From: Reyranella sp.
GTDB lineage: Bacteria; Pseudomonadota; Alphaproteobacteria; Reyranellales; Reyranellaceae
NCBI RefSeq assembly: GCF_004297265.1
Contig: NZ_SCUT01000030.1
Location: forward strand, 31,447-95,446
Reading direction: 5' to 3'
DNA length: 64,000 bases
A program made the translations under genes and the position numbers. The stretch's first letter is position 1, and each line of letters begins with the position of its first letter. Below are positions 48,645-58,716 of this stretch, piece by piece. A model generated the notes under the pieces. It saw nothing but the letters and a program-made list of their open reading frames with translations. It had not been told where the DNA came from and did not search any database.

Positions 48645-49558
48645 CTTGGCCTCGGCAGGGCTTGGAGTTGAACGAGACGGGAATCCACGGCGAACTCGCC
48701 ATAGTCGAGCAGCATGGAACGGGCGATGCCGTTGCCGAGCAAGTCGAGGGCCAATTCGTACTCCGGAGGGGCGCCTTGGTCACCGGACGCGAAGAAGGCG
48801 AAACGCACTCCCCACGCGGGTTGATTGCGCAGGAGGGCAACATCGCCGCGGACCACCGGCGCCCCGGTCTGCCGCGGCGGCCTGCCGATCACCGCGTTCA
48901 CCCGGAACGCGCCATCGAGACGCGCGCCGTCAAACACGAGGTAGGACGCCGACTTGTCGCCGTCGCGGGCGTGACGAAGAATCAGGGCGAGGTGCGTGGT
49001 CGGAAACAGCGTCCCGGCGGGAAGCTCGAAGCTCCGCGCCTCCGGCAACGAGAAGTTCGCCCGCCCCTTGGCGCCGGGCGCATCGAGGTCGGCGTGCCCC
49101 CTCAGTTCCTCCTCGACCTCATCGTCCTGGATGTTGCGCACGCTGAACCGCAGGGAGAGCCCGTCCTTCGTTTCGTAGCTGGTAAAGCTCGAATCGGTGG
49201 TGAACTCGTCGCCGTCGTTGCGCAGGAACGTGAGCTTGATACGCTGCTTGACCTCCCAGCCCTCGCAGGCCTCGACGGTCTCCAGGACCATGCGACCGCT
49301 GACTTCGACGATGCCGCTGTTCGGCCGCGCCACGGACAGCTTCATGTCGTAGGTCGCCCGATGCGGCACCAGCGGCGAATCCGGCTGCTGCTGCTGAGCG
49401 TCGGCACCGTTTATCCACAGGCCCAGCAACACGAGAACGCCGACGGCGGCGAGAACGACCGCTGTTTGGACGCGAGGACGGCGAAAACTATACGTGGTCA
49501 ACTGACGAGGGCTTGGGAGGCTAGGCCTTGTAGCCGGGCTGCCAAGCGTAATATCCAT
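48638..49558 (-). CDS. EipB/DUF1849 family envelope protein, upstream paralogue
   Basis: 306 residues. A 30-residue basic N-terminus is followed by one membrane-spanning or signal segment (T-A-V-V-L-A-A-V-G-V-L-V-L-L-G-L-W). Then P-H-R-A-T-Y-D-M-K-L, A-C-E-G-W (Cys98), L-P-A-G-T-L-F-P-T, R-V-N-A-V-I-G-R-P-P-R and a C-terminal P-R-P-R-C (Cys306) parallel the next gene. The cleavage pattern differs, so it may stay membrane-anchored. Confidence 0.88.
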   Translation of the reverse strand: MDITLGSPATRPSLPSPRQLTTYSFRRPRVQTAVVLAAVGVLVLLGLWINGADAQQQQPDSPLVPHRATYDMKLSVARPNSGIVEVSGRMVLETVEACEGWEVKQRIKLTFLRNDGDEFTTDSSFTSYETKDGLSLRFSVRNIQDDEVEEELRGHADLDAPGAKGRANFSLPEARSFELPAGTLFPTTHLALILRHARDGDKSASYLVFDGARLDGAFRVNAVIGRPPRQTGAPVVRGDVALLRNQPAWGVRFAFFASGDQGAPPEYELALDLLGNGIARSMLLDYGEFAVDSRLVQLQALPRPRC

Positions 49559-49617
49559 GCGCGCGGAATACCAGAATGATTGCCTGCGTCAGGGCTACAC
49601 AGGGAGGGATTTCTTCA

Positions 49618-50595
49618 ATGAGCAACGGCAAGCCCAGGGTCCTGGCGACCCGGCACTTCCCGCCCGACGTCGAGTCCCGCCTGGCGGCAAATTTCGACGC
49701 ACGGCTCAATCCAGAGGATCGGCTCTACGACGGCGCGGCCCTGGCCAAGGCATCGGCCGGCTTCGACGGCATCATGTGCGCCGCCGGCGACGCGCTGAAC
49801 GCCGCGACCATCGCCGCCCTGCCCGCCTCCGTGCGCATGATCGCCACCTTCTCGGTCGGCTACGAGCATGTCGACGTGGCCGCCGCGGCCAGGCGCAACA
49901 TCGTGGTCAGCAACACGCCCGACGTCCTGACCGACGCCACCGCCGATATCACGATGCTCTGCCTGCTGGGCGCCGCGCGCCGGGCGCACGAGGGCGCGAC
50001 CATGCTCCGGACCCACAACTGGGTCGGCTGGACGCCGACGCAGCTCATGGGCACCCATGTTACCGGCAAGAGACTCGGTATCCTCGGCATGGGCCGCATC
50101 GGCCAGGCGACCGCCGATCGCGCGCGCGCCTTCCGCATGCAGATCCACTATTCCAACCGCAGCCGCCTGGCGCCCGACCTCGAAAAGGGTGCGGTGTTCC
50201 ACGCCAACCCCGACGACATGCTGCCGCATTGCGACTTCCTCTCGATCAACGCGCCGATGACGCCCGCGACTGCCAAGTGGGTGAATGCCGAGCGCATCGC
50301 CAAGCTGCCCAAGGGCGCCATCGTGGTGAACACGGCCCGCGGCGGCGTGGTGGACGACGAGGCCTTGATCGCCGCCTTGAAGAGCGGTCACCTCGCTTCG
50401 GCCGGTCTCGACGTGTTCGATGGCGAGCCGCGCATCCATCAGGGCTATTACGGGCTCGAGAACGCGTTCCTGCTGCCGCACATGGGCTCCGCCACGGTCG
50501 AGACCCGCAATGCGATGGGCTTCAAGGCGCTCGACAATCTCGAGGCCTTCCTGCTCAGGGGACAGACGCCGCCGGACCTCGTGAAGGCTTCTTAG
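49618..50595 (+). CDS. D-isomer 2-hydroxyacid dehydrogenase (glyoxylate reductase-like)
   Basis: 325 residues from ATG 49618, with AGGGAGG at 49601-49607. NAD(P)-binding G-M-G-R-I-G-Q, catalytic Arg in N-T-A-R-G-G-V-V-D, Glu in F-D-G-E-P and His in L-P-H-M-G-S-A. The usual family reduces glyoxylate, hydroxypyruvate or similar. The 3-prime end overlaps the convergent lipoprotein gene by 41 bases. Confidence 0.93.
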   Translation: MSNGKPRVLATRHFPPDVESRLAANFDARLNPEDRLYDGAALAKASAGFDGIMCAAGDALNAATIAALPASVRMIATFSVGYEHVDVAAAARRNIVVSNTPDVLTDATADITMLCLLGAARRAHEGATMLRTHNWVGWTPTQLMGTHVTGKRLGILGMGRIGQATADRARAFRMQIHYSNRSRLAPDLEKGAVFHANPDDMLPHCDFLSINAPMTPATAKWVNAERIAKLPKGAIVVNTARGGVVDDEALIAALKSGHLASAGLDVFDGEPRIHQGYYGLENAFLLPHMGSATVETRNAMGFKALDNLEAFLLRGQTPPDLVKAS

Positions 50596-51100
50596 CCGAG
50601 CGCTGCGCCGTTTTCGCCTTCTTCGTCTTGGGTGGGGCCGCTGCCTTGGTCGGCGGCGCGGATTCGGCGGCCGGTTCGACATTGGCTGTCATCGGCCCTT
50701 CCGCCGCCGGCGGCGTGGCCGACGGCGCCCGGTAGACGGAAGAATCCCAACTCACGGCCGGTGCATTGGCAGCCGGACGCAGTGGCGCGGAATACTCGAC
50801 GCCGCTCTCCGAGACCGTCCGCTGAGGCTCGGTATAGTCGGTATTGTAGGGGTCCTTGCCGTCGACACGCGCGGTGCAAATCTGCCGACCCTTGAAGATC
50901 CGCCAGATCGCACAATCCTGCTTGGTGACGACCGAATAGACATGGTCGGTCGAGGTCTTGTCGGAGGCTGCCAGCAGACCGCCATCGGCGGCGTAGCTCG
51001 CCGCCGAAACGGCGGTGGGCACGCCACAGGCGCTCGTCATAAGCGCCTGCCCCGCCACCAGCGGCAGGATCATGAAGGAAGAGAGCTTAAATGAGCTCAT
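50555..51100 (-). CDS. Hypothetical lipoprotein with Pro/Ala-rich C-terminus
   Basis: 181 residues from ATG 51100 (GAAGAA upstream); an ATG at 51130 is an alternative. Lipobox M-T-S-A-C-G follows a hydrophobic stretch. A small conserved-looking domain (V-Y-S-V-V-T-K-Q-D-C-A-I-W-R-I-F-K-G-R-Q-I-C-T) is followed by a basic, Pro/Ala-rich tail ending K-K-P-S-R-G-P-A-A-S. Function unknown. The last 41 bases overlap the convergent dehydrogenase. Confidence 0.7.
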   Translation of the reverse strand: MSSFKLSSFMILPLVAGQALMTSACGVPTAVSAASYAADGGLLAASDKTSTDHVYSVVTKQDCAIWRIFKGRQICTARVDGKDPYNTDYTEPQRTVSESGVEYSAPLRPAANAPAVSWDSSVYRAPSATPPAAEGPMTANVEPAAESAPPTKAAAPPKTKKAKTAQRSAKKPSRGPAASVP

Positions 51101-51182
51101 AATCTTCTTTATAAAAAGACTATAACTCATTGATCGTACTGGACATTCCTGGTCCCGTCAATTTGCACTCCCTCTACTACAC

Positions 51183-52988
51183 CTACTCCTTCCTGGCCGG
51201 CGGCAGACGCAATCCGATGTGCAGTTCCCGCAACTTCTCCGCCGGCACCTCGGCCGGAGCATCCATCATCAGGTCGACCGCCGACTGGTTCATCGGGAAG
51301 GTGATGATCTCGCGGATGTTCGGCTCGTCGGCCAGCAGCATGACGATGCGGTCGACGCCGGGAGCCGCACCACCGTGCGGCGGGGCGCCGAACTTGAAGG
51401 CGTTGAGCATGCCACCGAAGCGCGCCTCGACCTCTTCCTTGCTGTAGCCGGCAATTCCGAACGCCTTGTACATGATGTCCGGCTTGTGGTTCCGGATCGC
51501 GCCGGAGCATAGCTCGATGCCGTTGCAGACGATGTCGTACTGCCACGCCTTGATGGTCAGCGGATCCTGCGTCTCGAGCGCCTCGAGCCCGCCCTGGGGC
51601 ATGGAGAACGGGTTATGGCTGAAGTCGATCTTCTTCAGCTTGTCGTCGTACTCGAACATCGGGAAGTCGACGACCCAGCACAGGGCGAACTGATCCTCGT
51701 CGATCACGCCCAGCTCCTGGCCGATCTTGGTCCGCGCCTGGCCGGCGAACTTCCAGGCGGTGTCGGCCGTGTCGGCCACGAAGAACACCGAATCGCCGTC
51801 CTCGGCACCGGTCAGCTCCTTCAGCTTCGCCAGCCGCTCTTCGGCCACGAACTTGGCGATCGGGCCCTTCCCGGCGCCGTTCTCCAAGGTGATGTAGCCG
51901 AGACCCGGCTTGCCCTCGCCCTGTGCCCAGCTGTTCAGCTTGTCGAAGAAGCTGCGCGGCTGACTGGCAGCCTTGGGCGCCCGGATGGCGCGCACCACCC
52001 CGCCCTTGGCGACGATGCCCGCGAACACCTTGAAGTCGGATCCGGCGAATACCTCGCCCACCTCGAAGATCCGCAGCGGATTGCGCAGGTCGGGCTTGTC
52101 CGTACCGAAGCTCAGCAGCGCCTCGGCGAAGGGAATGCGTGGGAACGGAAAGGGCGAGACCTTGCGCGGAGTCTCGCGGTTGAACGACGCGAATTCCTGG
52201 AAAACGCCACCCAGCACCGGCTCGATGGCCTCGAACACGTCTTCCTGGGTGACGAAGCTCATCTCGAAATCGAGCTGGTAGAACTCGCCCGGCGAACGGT
52301 CTGCTCGGGCATCCTCGTCGCGGAAACAGGGCGCGATCTGGAAGTAGCGGTCGAAGCCCGACACCATCAGCAGCTGCTTGAACATCTGCGGCGCCTGCGG
52401 CAGGGCGTAGAACTTGCCGGGATGCAGACGGCTCGGCACCAGGTAGGAGCGCGCGCCCTCCGGACTGTCGGCGGTAAGGATCGGCGTCTGGAACTCGGTG
52501 AAACCCTGGTCGATCATGCGCCGGCGCAGGCTGGCGATCACCTGGCTGCGCAGGATGATGTTCTTGTGCAGCTTGTCCTTGCGCAGGTCGAGGAAGCGGT
52601 ACTTGAGCCGCAGCTCCTCCGGCGTCGTGTCGTTCTCCTGGTAGACCGGGATCGGCAGCGGTTCGGCCATCGACTGGACGACCATCTCGGCGGCGTCGAG
52701 TTCGACCGCACCGGTCGCCAGCCTGGGATTCACGGTCGAAGCCTCGCGGGCCACCACCTTGCCCGTAACGGTGATCACGCTTTCGGTCCGCACGGCCTCG
52801 GCGGTCTTGAAGACCGGGCTCGAGACGTCCAGCACCACCTGCGTCACCCCGTAGTGGTCGCGCAGGTCGATGAACAGCAGGTTGCCGTGGTCGCGCTTGC
52901 GCTGCACCCAACCTGAAAGGCGGGCCTGCTGGCCGACATGCTCGGGCCGCAACTGGCCGCACGTATGGGTTCGGTAGACTGAAGACAT
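51183..52988 (-). CDS. aspS: Aspartate--tRNA ligase (bacterial type)
   Basis: 601 residues in class-II order: OB-fold anticodon domain ([19 protein letters not shown]), motif 2 ([11 protein letters not shown]), GAD insertion, and motif 3 (G-V-D-R-I-V-M-L). Because GatCAB is also encoded here, it is plausibly the non-discriminating AspRS that also makes Asp-tRNA(Asn). Divergent from rnd. Confidence 0.97.
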   Translation of the reverse strand: MSSVYRTHTCGQLRPEHVGQQARLSGWVQRKRDHGNLLFIDLRDHYGVTQVVLDVSSPVFKTAEAVRTESVITVTGKVVAREASTVNPRLATGAVELDAAEMVVQSMAEPLPIPVYQENDTTPEELRLKYRFLDLRKDKLHKNIILRSQVIASLRRRMIDQGFTEFQTPILTADSPEGARSYLVPSRLHPGKFYALPQAPQMFKQLLMVSGFDRYFQIAPCFRDEDARADRSPGEFYQLDFEMSFVTQEDVFEAIEPVLGGVFQEFASFNRETPRKVSPFPFPRIPFAEALLSFGTDKPDLRNPLRIFEVGEVFAGSDFKVFAGIVAKGGVVRAIRAPKAASQPRSFFDKLNSWAQGEGKPGLGYITLENGAGKGPIAKFVAEERLAKLKELTGAEDGDSVFFVADTADTAWKFAGQARTKIGQELGVIDEDQFALCWVVDFPMFEYDDKLKKIDFSHNPFSMPQGGLEALETQDPLTIKAWQYDIVCNGIELCSGAIRNHKPDIMYKAFGIAGYSKEEVEARFGGMLNAFKFGAPPHGGAAPGVDRIVMLLADEPNIREIITFPMNQSAVDLMMDAPAEVPAEKLRELHIGLRLPPARKE

Positions 52989-53113
52989 GACGTATTTTCC
53001 GGGTTTGGAGGCCCGGCAAAAGGCACCGAAAGCCGAGGCAAGTCAAGGGAATGGCCGGTTTCCGTTCACGGCAACTTTGCCGGAGGCGCCGCGGGGTCTA
53101 TAGATCGTTCCCA

Positions 53114-54271
53114 ATGAAGCTCATCACAACGACCGACGAGTTGGCGGCATTCTGCAAGCCCCTCGCCGATACCGAGTTTATTGCCGTCGACACCGAGTTC
53201 ATGCGTGAGCGGACCTACTGGCCCAAGCTCTGCCTGGCCCAGGTCGCCGGCCCCGACGACGCGGCCGCGATCGACACGCTGGCCGAGGGCATCGACCTCG
53301 CCCCGCTCGACGAGCTGATGCTCAACCCCAAGGTTCTCAAGGTCTTCCATGCGGCCCGGCAGGACTTGGAAATCTTCTACCTGCGCCTCCAGAAGGTTCC
53401 CGGGCCGCTGTTCGATACCCAGGTCGCCGCCATGGTCTGCGGCCACGGCGAGGCCGCCTCCTACGAATCGCTCGCGACCCGGCTGGCCAAGGCCAAGATT
53501 GACAAGTCCAGCCGTTTCACCGACTGGAGCCGCCGGCCGCTCAGCGAGCGCCAGATCACGTACGCCCTGTCCGACGTCACCCATCTGCGGGTGGTCTACG
53601 AGAAGCTCAAGAAGCAACTCGACAAGACCGGCCGCTTCTCATGGATCGCCGAGGAAATGGCCGTGCTGAACGATCCGGCGACCTACCGCGCCGATCCGGA
53701 GCAGGCCTGGCGCCGCTTGAAGCCCCGCGGAGCCTCGCCTCGGGTGATGGCGATCCTCAAGGAGGCGGCCGCCTGGCGCGAGCGTACGGCGCAACGAATC
53801 GACATCCCCCGCCAGCGCCTGTTGCGCGACGAACAGCTCCTGGAGATCGCCGCCCACGCGCCGAAATCGATCGAGGAACTCGCCGCGACGCGTGGCCTCG
53901 GCCGTGGCTTCGCCGAAGGCTGGCAGGGCCGCGAGCTGATGGAAGCCATCGAGCGTGCGCGCGCCCTGCCGGAATCGGAGCTGCCGGTCCGCGACAAGAC
54001 TCCCGAGCAGATTCGTGCGCCCGGCGCGATCGTCGACCTGCTGCGGACCCTGCTGCGGCTCAAGGCCGAGCAGGCCGGCGTGGCCGGTCGTCTGGTGGCC
54101 AGCGCCGACGAACTCGACCGGCTCGCCGCCGGCAAGCGCGACATCGCGGCCCTGAAGGGCTGGCGGCAGGAAGTGTTCGGCGCCGACGCCATCGACCTGA
54201 TCGAAGGCCGGCTCGCGCTGGCGCTGAGCGGCGACCAGCCCAAGCTCATCCAGCTCCCACCGACACCCTGA
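53114..54271 (+). CDS. rnd: Ribonuclease D
   Basis: 385 residues from ATG 53114. DEDDy exonuclease core with V-D-T-E-F-M-R-E, H-A-A-R-Q-D-L-E-I-F and Y-A-L-S-D-V-T-H-L, then HRDC domains (Q-R-L-L-R-D-E-Q-L-L-E-I-A and later). A 3-prime exoribonuclease for tRNA processing. Convergent with ppx. Confidence 0.95.
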   Translation: MKLITTTDELAAFCKPLADTEFIAVDTEFMRERTYWPKLCLAQVAGPDDAAAIDTLAEGIDLAPLDELMLNPKVLKVFHAARQDLEIFYLRLQKVPGPLFDTQVAAMVCGHGEAASYESLATRLAKAKIDKSSRFTDWSRRPLSERQITYALSDVTHLRVVYEKLKKQLDKTGRFSWIAEEMAVLNDPATYRADPEQAWRRLKPRGASPRVMAILKEAAAWRERTAQRIDIPRQRLLRDEQLLEIAAHAPKSIEELAATRGLGRGFAEGWQGRELMEAIERARALPESELPVRDKTPEQIRAPGAIVDLLRTLLRLKAEQAGVAGRLVASADELDRLAAGKRDIAALKGWRQEVFGADAIDLIEGRLALALSGDQPKLIQLPPTP

Positions 54272-54315
54272 AGCTCATTGGCGCGCGCCGCCCCCGCCGC
54301 GCGCTCCCTCGCTCC

Positions 54316-55821
54316 CTACGCCGACACGATCATCGGCTTGAGATCGAAGGTCTGCGCCGCCGTCTCAAGGCGGCGTGCCGTCACGTCTCCCAGGGTTCTC
54401 TTCAGTGCCGTCGGCACCAGCAGCCGCAACTCGCGTTCGGTCCGGCGCAACTGCAGCTGAGGCAACAGCCCGGGCGCTCCACCGCTCAGATTGTAGGCCA
54501 GCCGCAGGCATGCCCCGAGGCGCCGGGCGAAGCTCCGTCCCTTGCTGTCGGTCAGCCGCAACGCCGTATCGATCATCGCTGCCTTGGGGTCGCTCTTGTA
54601 GCGATAGGTCAGCGCCATCGCGAGGATCGCCCGTTCGCGATGGCTCATGCCCGGTGCAGGCAGGTGCAGCACGCGGAAATAGGCCTGCTCGGCGCGATAG
54701 TCGGGATGGTCGTCCCACGAAATGTCACTCAAATGACAGGCCGCGGTGCGCAGCACACGCTCGCTGTCGCTCTCGCCGGCGAAGGCCGGCGTCAGCCAGT
54801 CGAAGACCTCCTGCGGCGAAAGATCGAAACGGCGCCAGCCCTCACCCTGCTCCTCGGCGAACGTGATCAGCGGATGACGCGCCCTCTCGGCTTCACTGAG
54901 ACGTGAGTAGTAGAAGCCCTCGCGCAGGCCGAATGCGGAGAAGACGACGTTCCTGGGCTTCAGCGCGGCCAGCAGCTTGTCGAGCGCCAGGCAGGCGAGC
55001 GGCAACGTATCGACGCGCCGCCGCGACACCCCCGGCATCTTCTCCAGAGACTTTACGCTCTGCACCGCGATCAGACGCGCGACTGCCCGCGCTTCGTCGG
55101 CCGAAATCTCGTACTGATGGATGATGTGGAGCGGATAACCGGCCTGCTCCATGTGCAATCGCGCGAAGGATCTCCATGCGCCGCCCACGGCATAGAAGGT
55201 CCTGCCCTGCTCCTCGCGCAGCCAGCGCACGCTCTCCACGGCATCGACCACGGTTTTGCGGGGATCGCCCCGCCCCGAGGACATGAGGCGCAGCGGTCCG
55301 ACCGGAAGCGTACTCGACGCGCCGAGCCGGCCATTGGCCAGCGACACGAGCTCCAGGCTGCCGCCGCCCAGGTCACCCATGACGCCATCGGCGTCGGGCA
55401 TGCCGCAGATCACGCCGTACCCCGAAAAGCGAGCCTCGTCCTGGCCGCTCACCGTATGGGCGACGATGCCGGGACGGCTTGCCAGCTCGCGCATGAAGTC
55501 GGCGCCGTCGGCGGCGTCGCGCACGGCAGCGGTCGCCAGCAGGTCGAGCGACGCGACTTTCATGTTGTGGGCGAGCGTGACGAAACGATCGATGTTGGCC
55601 AGAGCCATCTCCACCCCTTCCGGGTTGAGACGTCCGGTGGCGTCGAGGCCGCGCGCCAGGCCGCAGAGAACCTTTTCGTTGAAGACCGGCAACGGGGCGC
55701 GGCTGGCGCGCTCATAGACGACGAGGCGGATCGAATTCGAGCCGACGTCGATGATGCCGACGCGACCTTTTTCGAGGGGGCTGCGCGCGGCGGAGGCGCC
55801 TGCGGTCGGGTGGCCGTCCAT
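54316..55821 (-). CDS. ppx: Exopolyphosphatase/guanosine pentaphosphatase family
   Basis: 501 residues. ASKHA fold with I-D-V-G-S-N-S-I-R-L-V-V, D-L-G-G-G-S-L-E-L-V and an internal A-V-G-G-A-W-R. The C-terminal part (F-S-A-F-G-L-R-E-G and beyond) contains HD-like helical modules. It hydrolyses polyphosphate or pppGpp. Follows ppk by 86 bases on the same strand. Confidence 0.93.
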   Translation of the reverse strand: MDGHPTAGASAARSPLEKGRVGIIDVGSNSIRLVVYERASRAPLPVFNEKVLCGLARGLDATGRLNPEGVEMALANIDRFVTLAHNMKVASLDLLATAAVRDAADGADFMRELASRPGIVAHTVSGQDEARFSGYGVICGMPDADGVMGDLGGGSLELVSLANGRLGASSTLPVGPLRLMSSGRGDPRKTVVDAVESVRWLREEQGRTFYAVGGAWRSFARLHMEQAGYPLHIIHQYEISADEARAVARLIAVQSVKSLEKMPGVSRRRVDTLPLACLALDKLLAALKPRNVVFSAFGLREGFYYSRLSEAERARHPLITFAEEQGEGWRRFDLSPQEVFDWLTPAFAGESDSERVLRTAACHLSDISWDDHPDYRAEQAYFRVLHLPAPGMSHRERAILAMALTYRYKSDPKAAMIDTALRLTDSKGRSFARRLGACLRLAYNLSGGAPGLLPQLQLRRTERELRLLVPTALKRTLGDVTARRLETAAQTFDLKPMIVSA

Positions 55822-55907
55822 GCGTGCCCGGTCTACCCGAAACCGCGAGGGATTACAGCGCCGGAATGGGCGCGACCCGACGCCGCTGGCCCCGTCGCGA
55901 ATTCACG

Positions 55908-58067
55908 TCAGGAACTCAGCACCAGCCGCGGCACCGCGCCACTCAGCTTCAGCGCACTGCCGCGACCCGAGAGCGACGGGTTCGTCATGAAATAGTGATG
56001 GGCAATGAACGGTTCCTTGCCAGTCTGCGGCCGGTGATAGTTACCGTCTTGTGACATCAACCAGCTCTGGCCGTCATCCTTGAGATTGGCGACCATGATC
56101 TGGTCGAGGACTTGTTCGCGCACGGTCGGGTTCTCGACCGGACATAGCAACTCGACGCGGCGGTCGAGATTGCGCGGCATCCAGTCGGCCGAGGACAGGA
56201 ACACCTTGGCCTCCAGTGACGGCAATGCCTTGCCGTTGCCGAAGCAGATGATGCGCGCATGTTCCAGGAAGCGGCCGACCATGCTCTTGACCCGGATATG
56301 CTCGCTCAGCCCCGGAACGCCTGGCCTGAGACAGCAGATCCCGCGCACGACCAGATCGATCTGGACGCCGGCGTTCGATGCCGCATAGAGGCGATCGATC
56401 AGCGCACCATCGACCAGGGAGTTGAGCTTGGCCCAGATAGCGGCCGGCTTGCCGGCCTTGGCGTTGGCGATCTCGGCATCGATCAGGCTGTAGAGGGTCG
56501 GCCGCAGGGTCACCGGTGCGAACGCGATCTTCTCCATCTGCTCGGGCCGCGCGTAGCCGGTCATGTAGTTGAACAGGCGCGCGGCATCGCGGCACATCGC
56601 CGGATCGCAGGTGAAGAACGACAGGTCGGTGTAAATGCGCGCCGTGATCGGGTGATAGTTGCCGGTGCCGAAATGCACGTAGGTGCGGATCGACTGCGCC
56701 TCGCGGCGCACCACCATCGAGACCTTGGCGTGCGTCTTGAGATCGATGAAGCCGTAGACCACCTGCACGCCGGCGCGCTCCAGATCCCGCGCCCAACGAA
56801 TGTTGGCCTCCTCGTCGAAGCGGGCCTTGAGTTCGACCAGCGCCGAAACCGTCTTGCCCGCCTCGGCCGCCGCGATCAGCTCCTTCACGATCGGCGAATC
56901 GGCGCTGGTGCGATAGAGCGTCTGCTTGATCGCCACGACTGCAGGATCGCGCGCCGCCTGGCGCAGGAACTGCACCACGACATCGAAGCTTTCGTAGGGA
57001 TGATGGACGACGATGTCCTTGGCGCGGATCGCCGCGAAGCAGTCGCCGCCGAAATCGCGAATGCGCTCCGGGAAGCGGGCATTGTACGGCTCGAACTTGA
57101 GATCAGGCCGGTCGTCGACGATCACCGCCTTCACGTCGACGATGTTCAGCATGCGGTCGAGGTGGAAGACGTGGACAGTCTGGGTCTGCTCCGGAATCTC
57201 CAGCTGGTCGAACAGAAAGTCGCGTAGCTCGGCGGGCATCGCGCTGTTGACCGAGATGGAGATCAGGTCGCCGCGGCGGCGGCGCTTCAGCGCGCTCTCG
57301 TAGAGCAGGACGAGGTCCTCGGCTTCCTCGTTGATCTCGACGTCGCTGTCTCGGATCACGCGGAAGAAGGCGCGCTCGATCACTTCGTAGCCGGGGAAGA
57401 GGCGCGGCAGGTAGATGTCGATCAGATCCTCGAGGGGCAGGAAGCGGATGTCCGGTCCCGGCAGACGCACGAAGCGATCGACCTGCGGCGGCAACGGCAG
57501 CAGCGCCATCAGCGGCCGGCGGTCGTCGCGACGCTGCAGCTTCAGGATGGCCGAGAAGCCGCCGTTGGGAATGAACGGAAAGGGGTGCGCCGGATCGATC
57601 GCCAGCGGCGTCAGGATCGGGAAGACCTGGTCGATGAAGTAGGTATCGAGCCAGCTCCGCTCCGCTTCCGTGAGTTCGCCCGAATCCAGCACTGCAATGC
57701 CGGCTTGGCGCAGATCATCCTGCAGGGACGCCCAGACATCCTGCTGGTGAGACATCAGGATCGAGGCGCGGTCGCGGATCGCCGCGAGCTGCTCGGCCGG
57801 AGTCATGCCGTCATCGCTCAGCAAGCTCGAACGGGTCTGCAGCATGTCGACCAGCCCCGCGACGCGGACCATGTAGAACTCGTCGAGATTGGCCGCCGAG
57901 ATCGACAGGAAGCGCACCCGCTCCAACAGCGGATGGCGCTTGTTGGTGGCTTCTTCCAGCACCCGCGTGTTGAAGGCCAGCCACGACAGTTCGCGATTGA
58001 TGAAGCGTCGGGGACTATGCAGTGTTATTTCGAGCGAAGCCGGATCGGCAGAGTTGAGCGCGTCCAT
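55908..58067 (-). CDS. ppk: Polyphosphate kinase
   Basis: 719 residues. N-terminus [19 protein letters not shown], and the phospho-acceptor His465 in [11 protein letters not shown], followed by Y-T-D-L-S-F-F-T. It makes polyphosphate from ATP. Probable operon with ppx. Divergent from the SixA-like gene across a 120-base, partly AT-rich gap. Confidence 0.97.
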   Translation of the reverse strand: MDALNSADPASLEITLHSPRRFINRELSWLAFNTRVLEEATNKRHPLLERVRFLSISAANLDEFYMVRVAGLVDMLQTRSSLLSDDGMTPAEQLAAIRDRASILMSHQQDVWASLQDDLRQAGIAVLDSGELTEAERSWLDTYFIDQVFPILTPLAIDPAHPFPFIPNGGFSAILKLQRRDDRRPLMALLPLPPQVDRFVRLPGPDIRFLPLEDLIDIYLPRLFPGYEVIERAFFRVIRDSDVEINEEAEDLVLLYESALKRRRRGDLISISVNSAMPAELRDFLFDQLEIPEQTQTVHVFHLDRMLNIVDVKAVIVDDRPDLKFEPYNARFPERIRDFGGDCFAAIRAKDIVVHHPYESFDVVVQFLRQAARDPAVVAIKQTLYRTSADSPIVKELIAAAEAGKTVSALVELKARFDEEANIRWARDLERAGVQVVYGFIDLKTHAKVSMVVRREAQSIRTYVHFGTGNYHPITARIYTDLSFFTCDPAMCRDAARLFNYMTGYARPEQMEKIAFAPVTLRPTLYSLIDAEIANAKAGKPAAIWAKLNSLVDGALIDRLYAASNAGVQIDLVVRGICCLRPGVPGLSEHIRVKSMVGRFLEHARIICFGNGKALPSLEAKVFLSSADWMPRNLDRRVELLCPVENPTVREQVLDQIMVANLKDDGQSWLMSQDGNYHRPQTGKEPFIAHHYFMTNPSLSGRGSALKLSGAVPRLVLSS

Positions 58068-58124
58068 GTGGACCCCTGCGGGGCACTCTCCCTGAAATTA
58101 TGCACAGGAACGGTAGCGTCTCTA

Positions 58125-58139
58125 CATGACCATGTCATG
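58125..58139. promoter_or_regulatory. Palindrome in the ppk-SixA divergent region
   Basis: CATGAC-CAT-GTCATG has perfect 6-base arms and a 3-base centre. It overlaps ATGTCAT and a downstream TTTCA, which resembles half sites of a Pho box but spaced 10 rather than 11 bases. A binding protein is not identified. Confidence 0.4.
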
Positions 58140-58187
58140 GCATTTCACTAAACCATTGTTCTGACTGTATTTATTGGAATAACCGGC

Positions 58188-58712
58188 GTGAAGACCATTC
58201 TCCTCCTGCGCCACGCAAAGTCGGCCTGGAACACGCAGCACCAGAGCGATCACGACCGCCCTCTCAACGAGCGCGGCGAGCGTGCCGCCCGGACCATGGC
58301 GAGCCACCTTGTCGCCAGCTCCCCTCGCCCCGACCTGATCCTTTGTTCCACGGCGGCGAGGACGCGCCAGACGTTGGCGCCCCTGGTGAAGGCCCTCGGC
58401 AGCCCTGTGCCGCCGATCTCGTTGGAGAAGGAACTCTACCTCGCCTCCGAGCAAGAGCTGCTGGAGCGCCTGCAGGCCCTGTCCGAGGAAACCGGGACGG
58501 TGCTGCTGATCGGGCACAATGAAGGGATAGGCGAACTCGCGGCCGCCCTCGCGGTACGTGGGCCGCAGGAGGCGCTGGAACACCTCCGGGAGAAGTATCC
58601 GACGGCGGCCCTCGCCACGCTCCGCCCGCCTTCAGGCCCCTGGAGCACCCTCGCTCCTGGGACCTGCGAGCTTCTGGCCTTTGTCCGGCCGCGCGATCTG
58701 GATCCGCGCTGA
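58188..58712 (+). CDS. SixA-like phosphohistidine phosphatase (histidine phosphatase superfamily)
   Basis: 174 residues from GTG 58188. L-L-L-R-H-A-K-S-A-W is the catalytic R-H motif with the phospho-accepting His, and L-I-G-H-N-E-G-I gives the second His. Short like E. coli SixA. The link to ppk is positional only. Convergent with the SDR gene. Confidence 0.9.
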   Translation: MKTILLLRHAKSAWNTQHQSDHDRPLNERGERAARTMASHLVASSPRPDLILCSTAARTRQTLAPLVKALGSPVPPISLEKELYLASEQELLERLQALSEETGTVLLIGHNEGIGELAAALAVRGPQEALEHLREKYPTAALATLRPPSGPWSTLAPGTCELLAFVRPRDLDPR

Positions 58713-58716
58713 CGAC

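Noticed and set aside
54280..54303. GC-only self-complementary stretch between rnd and ppx as a terminator
   Set aside because: Pairing is poor and no T-run follows; it may be chance in GC-rich DNA.
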